From contig NC_069093.1 in the NCBI RefSeq assembly GCF_947172395.1, forward strand, positions 10,141,561 to 10,205,560: a stretch of DNA of 64,000 nt, read 5' to 3'. Positions 1 through 11,360 of the stretch are shown here, in pieces. The notes under the pieces were generated by a model that worked only from the letters and a program-made list of their open reading frames with translations, was not told where the DNA came from and ran no database searches. Origin of the DNA: Bicyclus anynana (Eukaryota > Arthropoda > Insecta > Lepidoptera > Nymphalidae). The stretch's first letter is position 1. The number at the start of each line of letters is the position of its first letter. The position numbers and the translations under genes are program-made.

Positions 1-78
1 ATTTCTTAAAGTACACACAACTGAAAAGTTAGAGGTGCATGCTCCAGACCGGATTCGAACTTACGCCCTCTGAATAAT
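1..78 (-). mobile_element. SINE-B fragment (tRNA-derived), cut by window edge
   Basis: The reverse complement matches the B-box region (GGTTCGAAT type, here with one change) and the following segment of the SINE-B copies at 32.0, 43.6 and 57.8 kb. The body and 3' end lie outside the window and the tRNA head before the B box is degraded. Confidence 0.75.
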
Positions 79-447
79 TTTCTTACTAACGCATAAATTA
101 CTAAGTATTACAAGTTTTAAAACAAAATCAAATTATTAGTTTGGTCAAGTGCATGAGACATAGATAATAAGTATTAAAGTGATTGGACAAACCGCCATCA
201 ATGAAGTCATAGACACACAATCACTTGCAGTCAGATTAATCAAGTGACAGGTTTGGGCCCAGGAAGTGATTAGGTAAATACCGGTTTGGTTGCACGCTGT
301 CCCGCCCACACCATGCCAAAACATGTCACTTCGACCAGAAATTATTGAACCGTTTTAATCTTGGAGAATTTAATTATACAGAATACAATATTATAAAGCT
401 TTCAGTTAGACAAACCATTGCAAAAGTCTCTCCTATAGAACACCGCC
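79..447. other. No gene seen; low-copy AT-rich DNA
   Basis: There is no open frame of note and no repeat I recognise. The moderately GC-rich patch near 240-310 has no match elsewhere in the window. Confidence 0.5.
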
Positions 448-1245
448 CTTACCAGTGTGGTGTCGCCATTTTAGCACTAGGGATGATGACAGTTTTTTAA
501 ATTGTATATAAATTAAAAGTATGCTAATAGTAAAGCAATTTTGTCAAAGTAACAGGGTATCTGTGATCATTATTTTCGGAGTTACAGGGATTTAAATGGT
601 CAGATTTGCGGCGCTGCCACGAAACCCTGAGAAACGCCCTGTAATAAATGGTACGATTTAATGACGTCGTAGGTGCATAATGATCGTTAGATTTGTATGG
701 GCGGTCAAACAAAATTACTAATATCTTTGTTATTTGTGCGTTTAAGTTTTTAGTTTATAATTGAAAAATGTCACATTCAAACTGTATGAATTTTCATCTA
801 ATTACGATAAAAGATTTCTAATAGATTTTGAAATTTTATAATCTTATTTATTTTGCAAATATCCAGACAATCTTTGCTTTTATGTACAAATTAGTTAGCA
901 TTGACCTTATTTACCAGAATAAATCATAAAAATCAATATAAAACCTAGTCATCATCCCTATTGACACCCAACGTCCATTAGCTCTTCGAAGTTTGTGGCC
1001 CGCCCATTGGCTCTACCGCTTCGAAACTAGTTGAGTCTAGTATGACTGCGTTAAGTTGGTAACTTACACAGAGATACTCCGAGCATAGTTCGCTTCGCTC
1101 CACTCCATCGCCCGTTGAATGATTCTGAGCTTTGTTTTAAGGCCAATAGTAGCGACCAATCCGATCCATAGGTCACTACTCATACTCATGTGTCATTACA
1201 TCATGGAAACACGCACTGTTTAAAGACTTTTGCCTTCTGATGAAT
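448..1245 (-). mobile_element. RTE-type LINE 3' region, interrupted by a MITE
   Basis: Reading on the minus strand, this is the end of the RTE reverse-transcriptase frame seen more clearly at 2.6 and 60.3 kb. It carries the same 'caacgtccat..gctcttcgaa' and 'agatactcc..catag' blocks. It is degraded by frameshifts and stops. It is split by MITE-G (480-958), with the RTE sequence resuming directly after the second TA. The copy is a dead, 5'-truncated fragment. Confidence 0.8.
480..958 (-). mobile_element. MITE-G copy 1 (GGGATGATGAC TIR, TA target site)
   Basis: This 479-bp element begins GGGATGATGAC and ends GTCATCATCCC. It is flanked by TA at 478-479 and 959-960, as expected for a Tc1/mariner-type non-autonomous element. 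It matches the copy at 3238-3735 in opposite orientation. It carries no coding capacity; the 62-codon frame within it is spurious. Confidence 0.85.
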
Positions 1246-2340
1246 TTGGCCTATTAGAAAACTGGTGCTACCTACTTTTAAAGTACCATATTTTCAAACG
1301 TGTAATTATTTTATTACAATGCGTACAGTCAAATAACAAGGTTATACGGTAGTCTCATAATTATTTAGACACGTTGTAGAAAGTAAAAAACAATCGGTGT
1401 ATGGGAAAATGTCTAATTTGCACAACAATTCGTTCGAACAAGCACATCGTTTAGAAATCTACTTGACTATTCTTCAATGTTTTTTTTTAAATATTACCAA
1501 CGTGTGTTTTGACCTGCTAGCCGCTCTAGTGTCTTATTTGTCTGTACGCTTAATAGACTTTTTTAAATGGTCTTAAATGGTTCATTATCGTTCTACTAGA
1601 TTGAAAAAAAAAAACATATTTTTTGAGACGTATGAAATGAAAAACATGTTTGTGTGATGTCATACAATTTTTATTTTTTTGACAATACGAACCAAAACTC
1701 CTGTCGGCCATGACGGTCTATATTTCAACTGTTTCATGACGTCACTACAATAAATCCCTTACAAACGGAGCTTTTGACAAATATTAACAATTACTTTGAC
1801 GTTTAGTACATCAAGTAGTGTCACAAAATGGACGACAGCGTTTTTGATGTTTGGGAAATTTAAAAAAACATTTTAATTAAGTTTTATAAGAAATCCTTTA
1901 CTTTTATTAATTGATATTGATATATTTCGACAACTTATTCCATGTACTACAATATTGTTTATATTAAATTTGATATGAGCCAACTACCCTATTGTTCAAA
2001 AAACTGTTAAATATTTTTCGCCTATAAAATATTTTTGAATTTAAACATTTTTCAGACAGTAATTTTTGTTATTGTTTTGGGTGTTCAAAATATACTAAGA
2101 AAAAAAAAAAAAAAAAGGTTTTTAGTACAACTTAAAACAGCCTTGAAGGCCAATAGACCACTTGTAAGCCTCGACATTCGCAATGTCAAACTCAAACTAC
2201 AACTTTCATACAGTCACGTAAAACACAATACTATTTTTAACTACAACTGTCGCTAATGATATAATATCCGCTATTAAACAAGAACGAAGTATATTTTGGT
2301 ATACTATTTACTCAATTATAATTATAAGAGGTTTTTGGTG
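1246..2340. other. No gene seen; AT-rich low-copy DNA
   Basis: The stretch contains poly-A/T runs and a TGACGTCA octamer at 1737-1744. An ATG at 1828 opens a frame of only 11 codons. No exon or repeat can be supported. Confidence 0.5.
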
Positions 2341-3066
2341 CCTATATTTAGTTTACAGTATGGCTTGGAGCTCGGGCACAGCCTGTCACTCCAATATTGA
2401 AATACTCCAGAGATACCAGAACCTAGTATTCTGCACAATACTAAACGCCCCCCTGGTTCACCAAAACAGCAGACATGCATGAATATCTTGATATGCCAAC
2501 AGTCAAGGAAGAAATAACAAAAAATGCCATGAAACACAAAAGCAGACTGCAAGAACACACAAATCATCATCATCATCATCATTTCAGCCGATGGACGTCC
2601 ACTGCAGGACAAAGGCCTTTTGTAGAGACTTCCAAACATCACGATACTGAGCCACCTGCATCCAGCGAATCCTTGCGACTCGCTTGATGTCGTCAGTCCA
2701 TCTGGTCGACCAACACTGCGGTTACTAGTGCGGGGTTGCCATTCCAGCACTTTGGGACCCCAACGTCCATCGGCTCTTCGAACTATGTGCCCCGCCCATT
2801 GCCACTTCAGCTTCGCAACTTGTTGAGCTATGTCGGTGACTTTGGTTCTTCGGTTTCTCCGATCATTTCTGATTCGATCACGCAGAGATACTCCTAACAT
2901 GGCTCGTTCCATTGCTCGCTGAGTGACTCTGAGCCTTCTTATGAGGCCCATAGTTAGCGACCAAGAACACATAAATAGTATTGCCAAATTGCTAATCACG
3001 TCTGTTAAGATCAAAAGGCTAAAGCGATCCACTGTGGATGAATTGTGGTGGACAGTAATACCCTAA
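2341..3066 (+). pseudogene. Jockey-type LINE reverse-transcriptase C-terminus, broken and split
   Basis: The plus-strand translation gives SNIEILQRYQNLV, then after a frameshift LDMPTVKEEITKNAMKHKSR, the usual C-terminal end of Jockey-clade ORF2 proteins. The reading resumes after the inserted RTE copy as SIAKLLITSVKIKRLKRS and runs to a TAA at 3064. At least one frameshift and one in-frame stop make it non-functional. The 5' part of the element is missing. Confidence 0.82.
2565..2962 (-). mobile_element. RTE-type LINE 3' end, 5'-truncated, with target duplication
   Basis: The minus-strand translation includes RAMLGVSLRDRIRND, KLKWQWAGHIVRRADGRWGP and a (GAT)n tail read from 2582 down. These are the conserved end of lepidopteran RTE ORF2. 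It is bounded by AAGAACACACAAAT (2551-2564) and AAGAACACATAAAT (2963-2976), a 14-bp target duplication with one mismatch. The target is a Jockey LINE. The open minus-strand frame from 3032 to 2322 crosses both elements and is not a gene. Confidence 0.9.
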
Positions 3067-3237
3067 AAAAGTACCACAACATGAAGATTCGCTTAATGGA
3101 GTGGACCTTTAACTTAAAACAATCTCTGCTATGAAAAATTCAGTTTGTAGTCAAGCGACTGATCAGTGATAGTTGTAACTGAACACAAAAAAAAATATTT
3201 AGTTTACACGGATTTTGTAAACGTCAGGTTTGTAATA

Positions 3238-3735
3238 GTGATGATGACTAGGTTTGAATATATTGACTTTTATGATTCATTCGGGTAAATAAGATCAATG
3301 TTAACTAATTTATACATTAAAAGTAAAGATTGACTGGATATTTGCAAAATAAGAATATAAGATTATAAAATTTCGAAATCTATTAAAAGTCTTACAGTTC
3401 TAGCTTCCTTACATCAAATATGACATTTTTTAATATGTGAACTATACACATAAACGCACAAATAACAAAGATATTAGTAACTTTATTTGACCGCCCTTAC
3501 AAATCTAACGATCATTATGGACCTACGACGTCATTAAATCGTACCATTTTGTATGGGACGTTTTTCAGAAATTCTGAAATTCTGAATTTTTTTTAAATCC
3601 CTGTAATTTTGTCGCCGCCTTTTATCCCTGTAGCTCCGAAAGTAATGACCGCAGATACCCGGTTACTTTTACAAAATTGCTTTACTATTAGCATACTCTT
3701 AATTTATATACAATTTAAAAAACTGTCATCATCCC
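3238..3735 (+). mobile_element. MITE-G copy 2, TA-flanked
   Basis: The copy is 498 bp, beginning GTGATGATGAC and ending GTCATCATCCC, with TA on both sides (3236-3237, 3736-3737). It has the same interior as copy 1, inverted, including the 'cctacgacgtcattaaatcg' segment and an AT-rich half. No transposase is present. Confidence 0.85.
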
Positions 3736-3821
3736 TATTATGCCTACAGTGGAATCCACTTCCGGTTTGAAAGGTAGAATCTACCTAGAAGAGCTACCGA
3801 GAAGAATCCCTATTATATTAT

Positions 3822-4038
3822 ACTGACGCCCGCGACTTCGTTCGTGTGGAATTCAGATTTTCACAAATCCCACGGGAACTATGGACTTTTCCGGGATGAA
3901 AGTAGCCTATGTGTTTATCCATAGTAAAATCTATTTTCATCCCAAATTTCAGCCAAATCGCTTCAATGGCCGTAGCACAAAGGAGAGGCAAACATACACA
4001 CTTACACACCAACTTTCGCCTTTATAATATTAGTACGA
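3822..4038 (-). mobile_element. Non-autonomous Helitron (LEP1-like)
   Basis: On the minus strand it starts near TACTAATATTATAAAGGCG and ends CACACGAACGAAGTCGCGGG followed by CGTCAG. The usual terminal CTAG is mutated. The interior is the 'aaatttgggatgaaaataga' subtype shared with 9162-9402 and 17295-17498. Confidence 0.82.
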
Positions 4039-4507
4039 TAAACTATTTCTACTTTGTCTTAAAATTTAAACTAGTAGAGTACACAATAAATTGTAATTAG
4101 GAAAGAAAAAGTAAGTAATCATACAATTTCAAAGTTACATCTCTATTGATATTTAAATTTTTGAACTCATTCATTATTTATAAACACTTAGGAAGTTCAA
4201 CGAACCGTTTAATATACTTTTAGTTACAGATACTAACATTCAACAGTTTTATTTGGTTGTATCACGCTCGGTTGTGACCTGAATTACTTATATTGTAGTG
4301 CCAATGTCAGTTAAGCAATTAAAATATTAATAAATGCCTTTAAAGCTTTTACTTTGATGTAAGAGGAAAGTATTCTTCATTAATAAGGCTAATTAATTTA
4401 AGTACATAACGATCAAAGAAAGTGGATATCATAAAATATATGATCCACTGTCAGACCATTGAACTAACGTTCTGAGATTTTATCTATTCATCGAATTTAG
4501 CTTAACT
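4039..4507. other. No gene seen; AT-rich low-copy DNA
   Basis: I see no open frame, repeat or splice-like structure that stands out. Confidence 0.5.
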
Positions 4508-4784
4508 AATGCCCTGCCCAGTGGATATGACCTTTGCCTCTGAGGGGCATGCGCCTCCAACTTTTCAGTTGTGTGCATTTTAAGAAATTAAATATCACGT
4601 GTCTCAATCGGTGAAGGAAAACATCGTGAGGAAACCTGCATACCAGAGAATTATCTTCCTTCTCTGCATGTGTGAAGTCTGCCAATCCGCATTCGGCCAG
4701 CGTGGTGGACTATTGGCCTAACACCTCTCATTCTGAGAGGAGACTCGAGCTCAGCAGTGAGCCGAATATGGGTTGATGACGAAA
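4508..4784 (+). mobile_element. SINE-B copy with the B box deleted
   Basis: The head is GCCCAGTGGATATGACC, followed by the body 'aaatatcacgtgtctcaa', and the 3' end is GAATATGGGTTGATGACGA. Compared with the copy at 57.8 kb, about 35 bases holding the pol III B box (GGTTCGAATCC) are missing between GCCTCTG and GGGGCATGC. This copy should be transcriptionally dead. Confidence 0.85.
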
Positions 4785-7599
4785 GCTTTCATAGCTTTGT
4801 GAAATTTAATTCAAGCACAAGAATTGAAAATTAACTTCTGAAAGTTTTGTTGGAAAGCCATCATAGCATATGTCACCAAGTTTATTAAAACTAAACCTAC
4901 TTGAAATAAACGAATTTGAATCGTAGTAGCAAGGTCTTTGGCGTGACTCTTGATTTTAATTTCGTAGATATATCTGTCACAGTTGAAGCTAAAGTGTGTC
5001 AAACGTTTCTATATCGGCTACTTCTAAGATTCGTATTCAAATACGTAATATTATGAAGTAATGATACAGCGTTTGTACGACAGTGTTAAAATTCTAGGTC
5101 GAAGTCAAGTGGAATCTAGGATGTTTGAAACTGCCTATTGTTTGCTCGGGAAGGTTACGAAAACTTCACACAAAATTGCACCTTAAAACACACACAAATC
5201 ATTACAAGTACCTACTTTGCGTAAGGGACGTATACGGTTGATTTGCTCTTAAGTATTTCAAATCTTAACAAATGCCATTACAGAAGAATAGTGACTTTTT
5301 TTCTTTTATAAAGTAGCGGACTCGATAGATATTGTATTGTCCTAAACTTTGGCGAATTCGTATTTCATATAAACGTAGTGACGTTGCTATAAACCAGGTT
5401 CAATTGTATTTCAAAATATCCAGACAGACAGACAGATAAATTTGTTGTGACTCAATATTAACAACAAATTTCATCCGAATCGATCGAGCCGCTTGGGAAA
5501 ATTCAGTGTCAGTGGGAAGTCCTGCAGTGCATGAAGATGATGTTATAAATATATAAAAATATAAGATTGAGACCTTTGCCTATGTTGTGTTCATGATGCA
5601 TGATCCTATCCTATATTAAGTTCATCGCTTTATAGGCGGATGTTAAATGCTACATTGTAGTCAGGGGCTATAAATAAATCTTTATCGATGATTACAGTAG
5701 GTAGCCTCTACAATTTATTACTACCTTACCATTTTAATTGTTATGTGTTTAAATAACTTTATCTTATTTTCATGGAAACGTATATCAACTTGAAGACGTT
5801 TTTCTAGACACAGGTATTTCTGTTTAGTTAGGTACTTAGGTTTCTATGTGAATGGATACAAATTTTATTGCGAAATAGTTGAAGGATGGATTGATAACTT
5901 TAGTACAAAACTACACATCACGATTCGAATATTTACGAACCTCCATTATGCTTTATTAAACAAAGCATTGTATATAGTAGCTTTACTAGCATCAAAAGGC
6001 GATGAAATTTCTATAGATATAATTTACCAAAGGCAATAAAAAAAGGCAAAGGCATAAAATCTCCTTCTTTTATGTTAAGTAAATATTTTCCCTTTTTCTA
6101 CAGGTAGGTATGTGGTACAGCATATCGGGTAATACATTGTTATACTCATTTATAGGTCTTGTTAAAAAAAACAAAATTAATAGGAAAATTACTATAATTT
6201 AAAAATAATTCAGAGATTTAGAGCCCGATCTCAATTTGCCTCAGGCGTCAAAAACAAGTGGAAGTCACGTGAGGATGACCTCACAAGCCGGACATTGCAC
6301 GACCTCTGAGGCGGAATACCTAGTTGTCTATACCTATTTGAGTATTCGTAGATCTTAGATCGCTGACGAAAATTTACAATATTATCGCACACTGATATAG
6401 ATCAGGGTGACTTTCCCATCTACAAGTTGACGAATCGAGTAAATATCCTAGGTATCATATAAAACCCCTAGCCTACAGTAAAACCTCGTTATGGATATAT
6501 TTTTCAAAGCGACCATGCGCCCTTCACGGACTTTAATCTATTGATTTAACTAAAAATATATAAATAAAAGAACTTCTTCATAATATATACATAGATATAC
6601 TATAAGCAAAGAATTACTTACTGGCAAACATACAATTGGTATTATGTTCACCGATAAAGCTTAAAAGTATAAGTTGTTTAAATATGCTTAAACATAATCA
6701 CTATTTAGATTCTAGATCTAATATAAGTATACGTATACCCTGTGTTATGGCTGATTTTATCGTAAACATGTATATACCTTCTACATATAAATATATATAA
6801 ACATAAATAAAATATATATTTTCATTAGTGTGTATAACATACAATATTAGTACACATTTATAATACATTTATTTGATGTATAAAATACCCCATCTGAAAT
6901 AATAGCCTCTCGAAAATATTGTCTGTTGTTAGAACATAAGCGGTGAATGGTAAGACTTTCATTGAATTATGTGATTATAGTTCTAGAATCCACGTTCTCC
7001 TAATCCTTCTGAGATCTAGGGTATTTATATTCCCTTTCGAATTCAAAAGCTTACTAAATTTAAACGATTATTTAACCTATTACTAATATTATAAGGAGGC
7101 ATAGTTTGTGGAATTGTAGGGGGTAATATCTGGATCTACTAAAGCGATTTAGAAAATTCTCTTACAAATAGAAAGAAATTTTATTTGCTAGGCTATTTTC
7201 ATCCCTGTATTCTCACGGTAACAGGAACTACGCGTGTGAAACCGATAGGCGTCTGTTTTTTTTTTTTTTTGAGTATATATGTATATGCTATGTACCAATC
7301 GTTTATTAGAACATTGCATATATTAGAACGTAGAGTATATAACTACGCAATACACTCAAAACAGTAAAATTAACATTTAGTACCATCATTTAGATGCAAT
7401 TTCGCAAACATTAGCTTGATAGTTTCAGAAATATAGTAATTAGGTAAGTATGCGTGAAGAACCTGCACGCAGAACGGCTAAAAATTATGGAATGAATGAT
7501 TAGCGTTTGTATTATATTCTCACACAAATCATAGTTGTCAATTTGTTTATTCCTTTGTTGTACCGACTCGTTAGTACTTATATGAGAATTGGGACTATA
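4785..7599. other. Long AT-rich stretch, no gene seen
   Basis: About 2.8 kb of low-copy AT-rich sequence. Near 5420-5525 a CAGACAGACAGACAG run followed by 'catccgaatcgatcgagccg' resembles an old Helitron interior, without ends. Short frames around 5848 and 7185 have no recognisable product. Confidence 0.5.
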
Positions 7600-7942
7600 T
7601 CTATACTAATATTATAAAGAGGAAAACTTTGTTTGTATGTTTGTATGTTATTTTGATTGTAATGAATAGGCTCAAAAACTACTGGACCGATTTTAAAAAT
7701 TCTTTTACCATTCGAAAGCCACATTATCCACAAGTAACATAGGCTAAATTTTATTTTGGAAAAAAATAGGGTTCCGTAAGATATTTGGGTTTTTCGGACA
7801 CAAGGTGTAAAAAATGAACCAGAAAAGTAGGGTAGGAGTAGAGTAGGGGTAGGGTTACGCTAGGGGTAGGATAGGGGTAGGATAGGGGTAGTTGAAAGTT
7901 TACATCGGGTTTCACGCGGACGAAGTCGCGGGCGTCGGCTAG
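7600..7942 (+). mobile_element. Helitron (LEP1-like), canonical ends, with an internal G-rich tandem
   Basis: It starts TCTATACTAATATTATAAAG after an A and ends with the hairpin-prone CGCGGACGAAGTCGCGGG and CTAG before a T. This is the expected A|TC...CTAG|T Helitron insertion. Bases 7828-7891 are a TAGGGGTAGGA-type short tandem. There is no Rep/helicase, so it is non-autonomous. Confidence 0.9.
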
Positions 7943-8227
7943 TTAACAATAAACAAAATGTACGAATAAATGAAAATGTTTAGAGGATAATAAGAACACA
8001 TATGTTGGTCGTCTAAACATTTAAATTTATATATATATATAAATAAAATCACCATAATATTATATTATAATGAAATGGTAATTTATTAATAATATCATCA
8101 TCATTTGATGGTACGAAATGGTATTTTAGGAAGTTATATTTAAAATATGGCTTAGCAAAAGTAACTTTTCCCATTGATATGAAAAATGGTGAATCGTTTA
8201 GAAACCGCAAAAAAAGATGAAATTATA

Positions 8228-8257
8228 ACCTCCTCCTTTTTGGAAGTCGGTTAAAAA
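8228..8257 (-). mobile_element. Element F terminus
   Basis: The reverse complement reads TTTTTAACCGACTTCCAAAA followed by AGGAGGAGG, the same end seen at 16.2, 32.6 and 37.3 kb. Only the terminus is recognisable. Confidence 0.7.
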
Positions 8258-8330
8258 GAAAAAGCAAACTAGGTCGATTAGTTTCAGAATCATAATGCTT
8301 TGTTAATTCTAATAATGTATTTTTAGCTAA

Positions 8331-8537
8331 TATATTAAATATCACGTGTCTCAATCGGTGAAGGAAAAGATCGTGAGGAAACCTGCATAGCAGAGAATTA
8401 TCTTAATTCTCTTCGTGTGTGGAGTCTGCCAATCCGCATTGGGCCAGTGTGGTGGACTATTGGCCTAACCCCTCTCATTCTGAGAGGAGACTCGAGCTCA
8501 GCAGTGAGCCGAATATGGGTTGATGACGACGACGACG
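8331..8537 (+). mobile_element. SINE-B copy, 5'-truncated, perfect 12-bp target duplication
   Basis: The body starts at TTAAATATCACGTGTC, so the tRNA head is missing, and runs to a (GAC)n tail. ATTTTTAGCTAA occurs at 8319-8330 and again at 8538-8549. The 5' truncation plus exact duplication is the mark of LINE-mediated insertion, and the perfect match suggests a relatively recent event. Confidence 0.92.
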
Positions 8538-8549
8538 ATTTTTAGCTAA

Positions 8550-9161
8550 CGTGGAAGATTGAATAAAAAACAAAAATAGAAAGATGCTAATTTTAATAAC
8601 ATAATTGAGAAGATTCGATTAATAAAATGAAAACCCTAACGCTTGTAATTTTAGCTATATAAGTATTGAGACTGCGAGTTTTTGTCGATAGTGAAGATCT
8701 ATCAATTTTTTCCCATACAAAGTACTCTACAATTACGTATACAATGCCGTTGAAAATGTTCTCCACGGAAACCGGTGATAATTATTGATCTGTCATGGTT
8801 GATTAACCCACCAATTACGGTCTTGGCTCAGCGTCTATCGGCGGTATAACCCGACCGTGTCAAATTGAATGTTAAGAACAACGGAGTGAATATTCCATCT
8901 GGTACTCTTGTCTGGGCTGATTAATGTGGCGGGACTTGGTGTGGCAACGTAAGGACTTGCGAAAACCCACCGGTGCGGAGAAAACATTACCTAATACAAG
9001 ATCTATTCTATTCTGGCTTCAAACAAAGGTGTTGTTAGTGTTAGGTACTCGTTAATTCATGTTTATTGAGTTACCTATTTGATAGCGAGATTATTAATTT
9101 CGTTCTCTATTCTGATCCAAGAATTTACTTTAGTAGCCGATGCCCCGCGATTTGTTCTGCA
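8550..9161. other. No gene; includes a moderately GC-rich low-copy block
   Basis: Bases 8755-9010 are less AT-rich than their surroundings, have no long open frame and match no repeat in the window. They could be regulatory, but nothing direct shows this. Confidence 0.4.
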
Positions 9162-9402
9162 CTAGCGGACGCCCGCGACTTCGTCCGCGTGGAATTTAGT
9201 TTTTCACATATCCCGCGGGAACCATGCATTTTTTCGGGATGAAAAGCAGCGTATGTGTTAATCCGGAGTAAAATCTATTTCCATTCCAAATTTCAGCCAA
9301 ATCGCTTCAGTAGCCGCAGCGTAAAAGAGGAACAAACATACTTACACACTTACACACTTCCACACTTACACACAAACTTTCGCCTTTATTATATTAGTCT
9401 GA
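9162..9402 (-). mobile_element. Helitron (LEP1-like), both ends intact
   Basis: On the minus strand it runs from TCAGACTAATATAATAAAGG to GTCCGCTAG, flanked by A at its start and T at its end. A short tandem of 'cacacttacacacttc' units (9339-9375) lies near the 5' end. Confidence 0.88.
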
Positions 9403-9767
9403 TGGTTTCCATTTCCTTGAGTATATAGGGATAAAACATAGTCTTTTGACACTCAGAAATGACGTGGCTTTAGTGGTTAAATGAATTTTCAAATTCAGTG
9501 CAGTAAAACCAGAGATTACACCCTACAACACTACAAAGTTTAAGTTTAAGTCTTTAGAATATTAAGTATTAATAAAACGAGTAGTTTCTATGTATTAGAA
9601 ACGTTAGAGTTTCAACCTTGATGTCCATAGTAGGTATCACAGATAAATATTTAAAAAAAAATACTCTTAGATGTAGCTTCAGAGTGTTTACCAAGACGAA
9701 TGAGCCGAAAAATGGGGGTTTAATTCGCTTAGTTCTTAAGTGTCATCTACATTAGGATTATTGTTTT
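9403..9767. other. No gene seen
   Basis: AT-rich low-copy sequence without a supported feature. Confidence 0.45.
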
Positions 9768-9826
9768 GACGGCCTCCGTGGCGCAGTGGTATATGCAGTG
9801 GAGTTATAAGTTAGAGGTCCTGGGGT
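9768..9826 (+). mobile_element. SINE-A head fragment
   Basis: GACGGCCTCCGTGGCGCAGT at the A box and 'gaggtcctgggg' before the B box match the SINE-A heads at 15.5, 30.6 and 50.5 kb. The copy breaks off inside the B box and is followed almost directly by RTE sequence. Confidence 0.8.
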
Positions 9827-9831
9827 CTTTA

Positions 9832-9998
9832 GCAACTTGCATCTAGCGGCTCCCCGATACCAGCTTGATGTCATCGGTCCATCTAGGTGAGAGTCTCTCA
9901 TCTAGTCAACACAGCGCTTTGTGGAGCCGACGTTCCACCACTTTGGGACTCCAACGTCCTTTGGATCTTTAAAACATGTGCCACAGAGCCATTTAGGT
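9832..9998 (-). mobile_element. RTE LINE 3' fragment
   Basis: It shares 'cttgatgtcatcggtcc', 'ccactttgggactccaacgt' and 'aacatgtgcc' with the other RTE copies in the same (minus) orientation. It lacks the (CAT)n end and the part upstream of the WAGH segment. It is degraded and non-coding. Confidence 0.78.
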
Positions 9999-10051
9999 AT
10001 AAATCAAAACCAAATTTATGCTATATTTAGTATCGTTTTGTTATCTAAGTC

Positions 10052-10124
10052 AGTGTAAATTTCGAATTTACCTATATCGCTCTTTGTTTACAGTATGATA
10101 TTAGACAGAGAGCTAGAGACATGA
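10052..10124 (+). mobile_element. MITE-P remnant
   Basis: The segment TTTCGAATTTACCTATATCG followed later by 'ttagacagagagctagaga' matches the left arm and centre of the palindromic MITE at 56.61-56.78 kb. The right arm is lost. Confidence 0.55.
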
Positions 10125-11360
10125 CTACAGGGCTGGAGTTACTTAAGTTAACTAAAAACTCAACATTGCATAAAGTTCTCTGTCCCAACATAGCACTATT
10201 GTTCTTTTTGTGTGTTTTTAATTATATTACTTATGTTTGTCTTCAAAATATGACGTCTAACAGAAAGCGTGCCTACAAGGTAATTTCCGTTCTTTTGTTA
10301 TTGTTTCCATCGGTTTTTTATCTGTAGTTTCAATTGAATAGTTAATACCTAAGATGGGTTGATTGCTCCTTACTTGTAACATGTACCTACTAGTTCTTTA
10401 TTTACAAAGACAAGTAAGATTATTATGTATTGTGTATGTAATGGATGAACAGTTAGTACTCTATTATGACGGTTGCATAATATGTGTATTAAAAAACCGA
10501 GCTAACTGCATAATTCATAAAACGAAACCAAAATGATTGAGGTTTACATTTAACCCAAGAGTTTTAACATTAATTTATGTATTGTTTCCACCAAAACCAC
10601 AAACAAAAGACCCCAAATGAAAACAACAAAGAAATTATATACTTATTATATATTATAATTCCAAAATTCAATTTCCTACCAATAATAATTAATCAAATGT
10701 AGCTTAACGGGTCATGGTTATGAGATATTTTAGGTTATGTAAAGCTTACTATGTACTTTGTACGTGTCTTCACTACATAAAATAATATGTATATCATCTC
10801 CATCTACTGAAATAATTAAATGGATATAGGAAAAAAAACCGATTTTAGTATCGGTCGTGACATAGTTTAATTGTATGGGCGTTTTTGATCCACGGCAGCT
10901 CCGAAAATATGTGCCTGTGTGAATAAATAAAGTAGTAAAGGAAGGAAAGGAGTATCTAATAAATAGAAATAGAATAGGAGGTAATATATCGCAGAACAAG
11001 ACTGCTCTAATACTTTTAACATGTAAAATTAAAAGATTGATTATTGTACATTCTATCCTAACCTTAGTTTAATTTTAATAAGTGAATTCAATTGAAATTT
11101 AAATTGAAATCTGTGATATTGAACAATCTATATCTATCTTTACTTATAATAAACGTAGACAAATTCTATACATTACTTCGCAAATATGTAAAACTTATAC
11201 CATTTGTAACACCAAACGTTACCGTGGCATAACGTACTACTAGCGCCATCTAGAACTTATAATAAAACTGTAACAGGTCAAATTCTGTACATTCTGTACA
11301 TTGAAGTTATTTTGAATTTTTGTTGGGGGGCATTATATAATCGATACTGAAGCTAATAAT
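10125..11360. other. No gene seen; AT-rich
   Basis: Short frames at 10121-10327 (plus) and 10730-10999 (minus) have hydrophobic, low-complexity translations and no recognised family. Nothing else stands out. Confidence 0.45.

Noticed and set aside
1828..1863. ATG in good context (MDDSVFDVWEI) after an AT-rich region
   Set aside because: Only 11 codons before TAA, with no splice donor or repeat support.
2322..3032. 236-codon minus-strand open frame
   Set aside because: It crosses an RTE fragment and the flanking Jockey remnant in opposite sense; it is not a gene.
9768..9826. Possible tRNA gene (A box)
   Set aside because: It is the head of a SINE-A copy; no cloverleaf and no B box.
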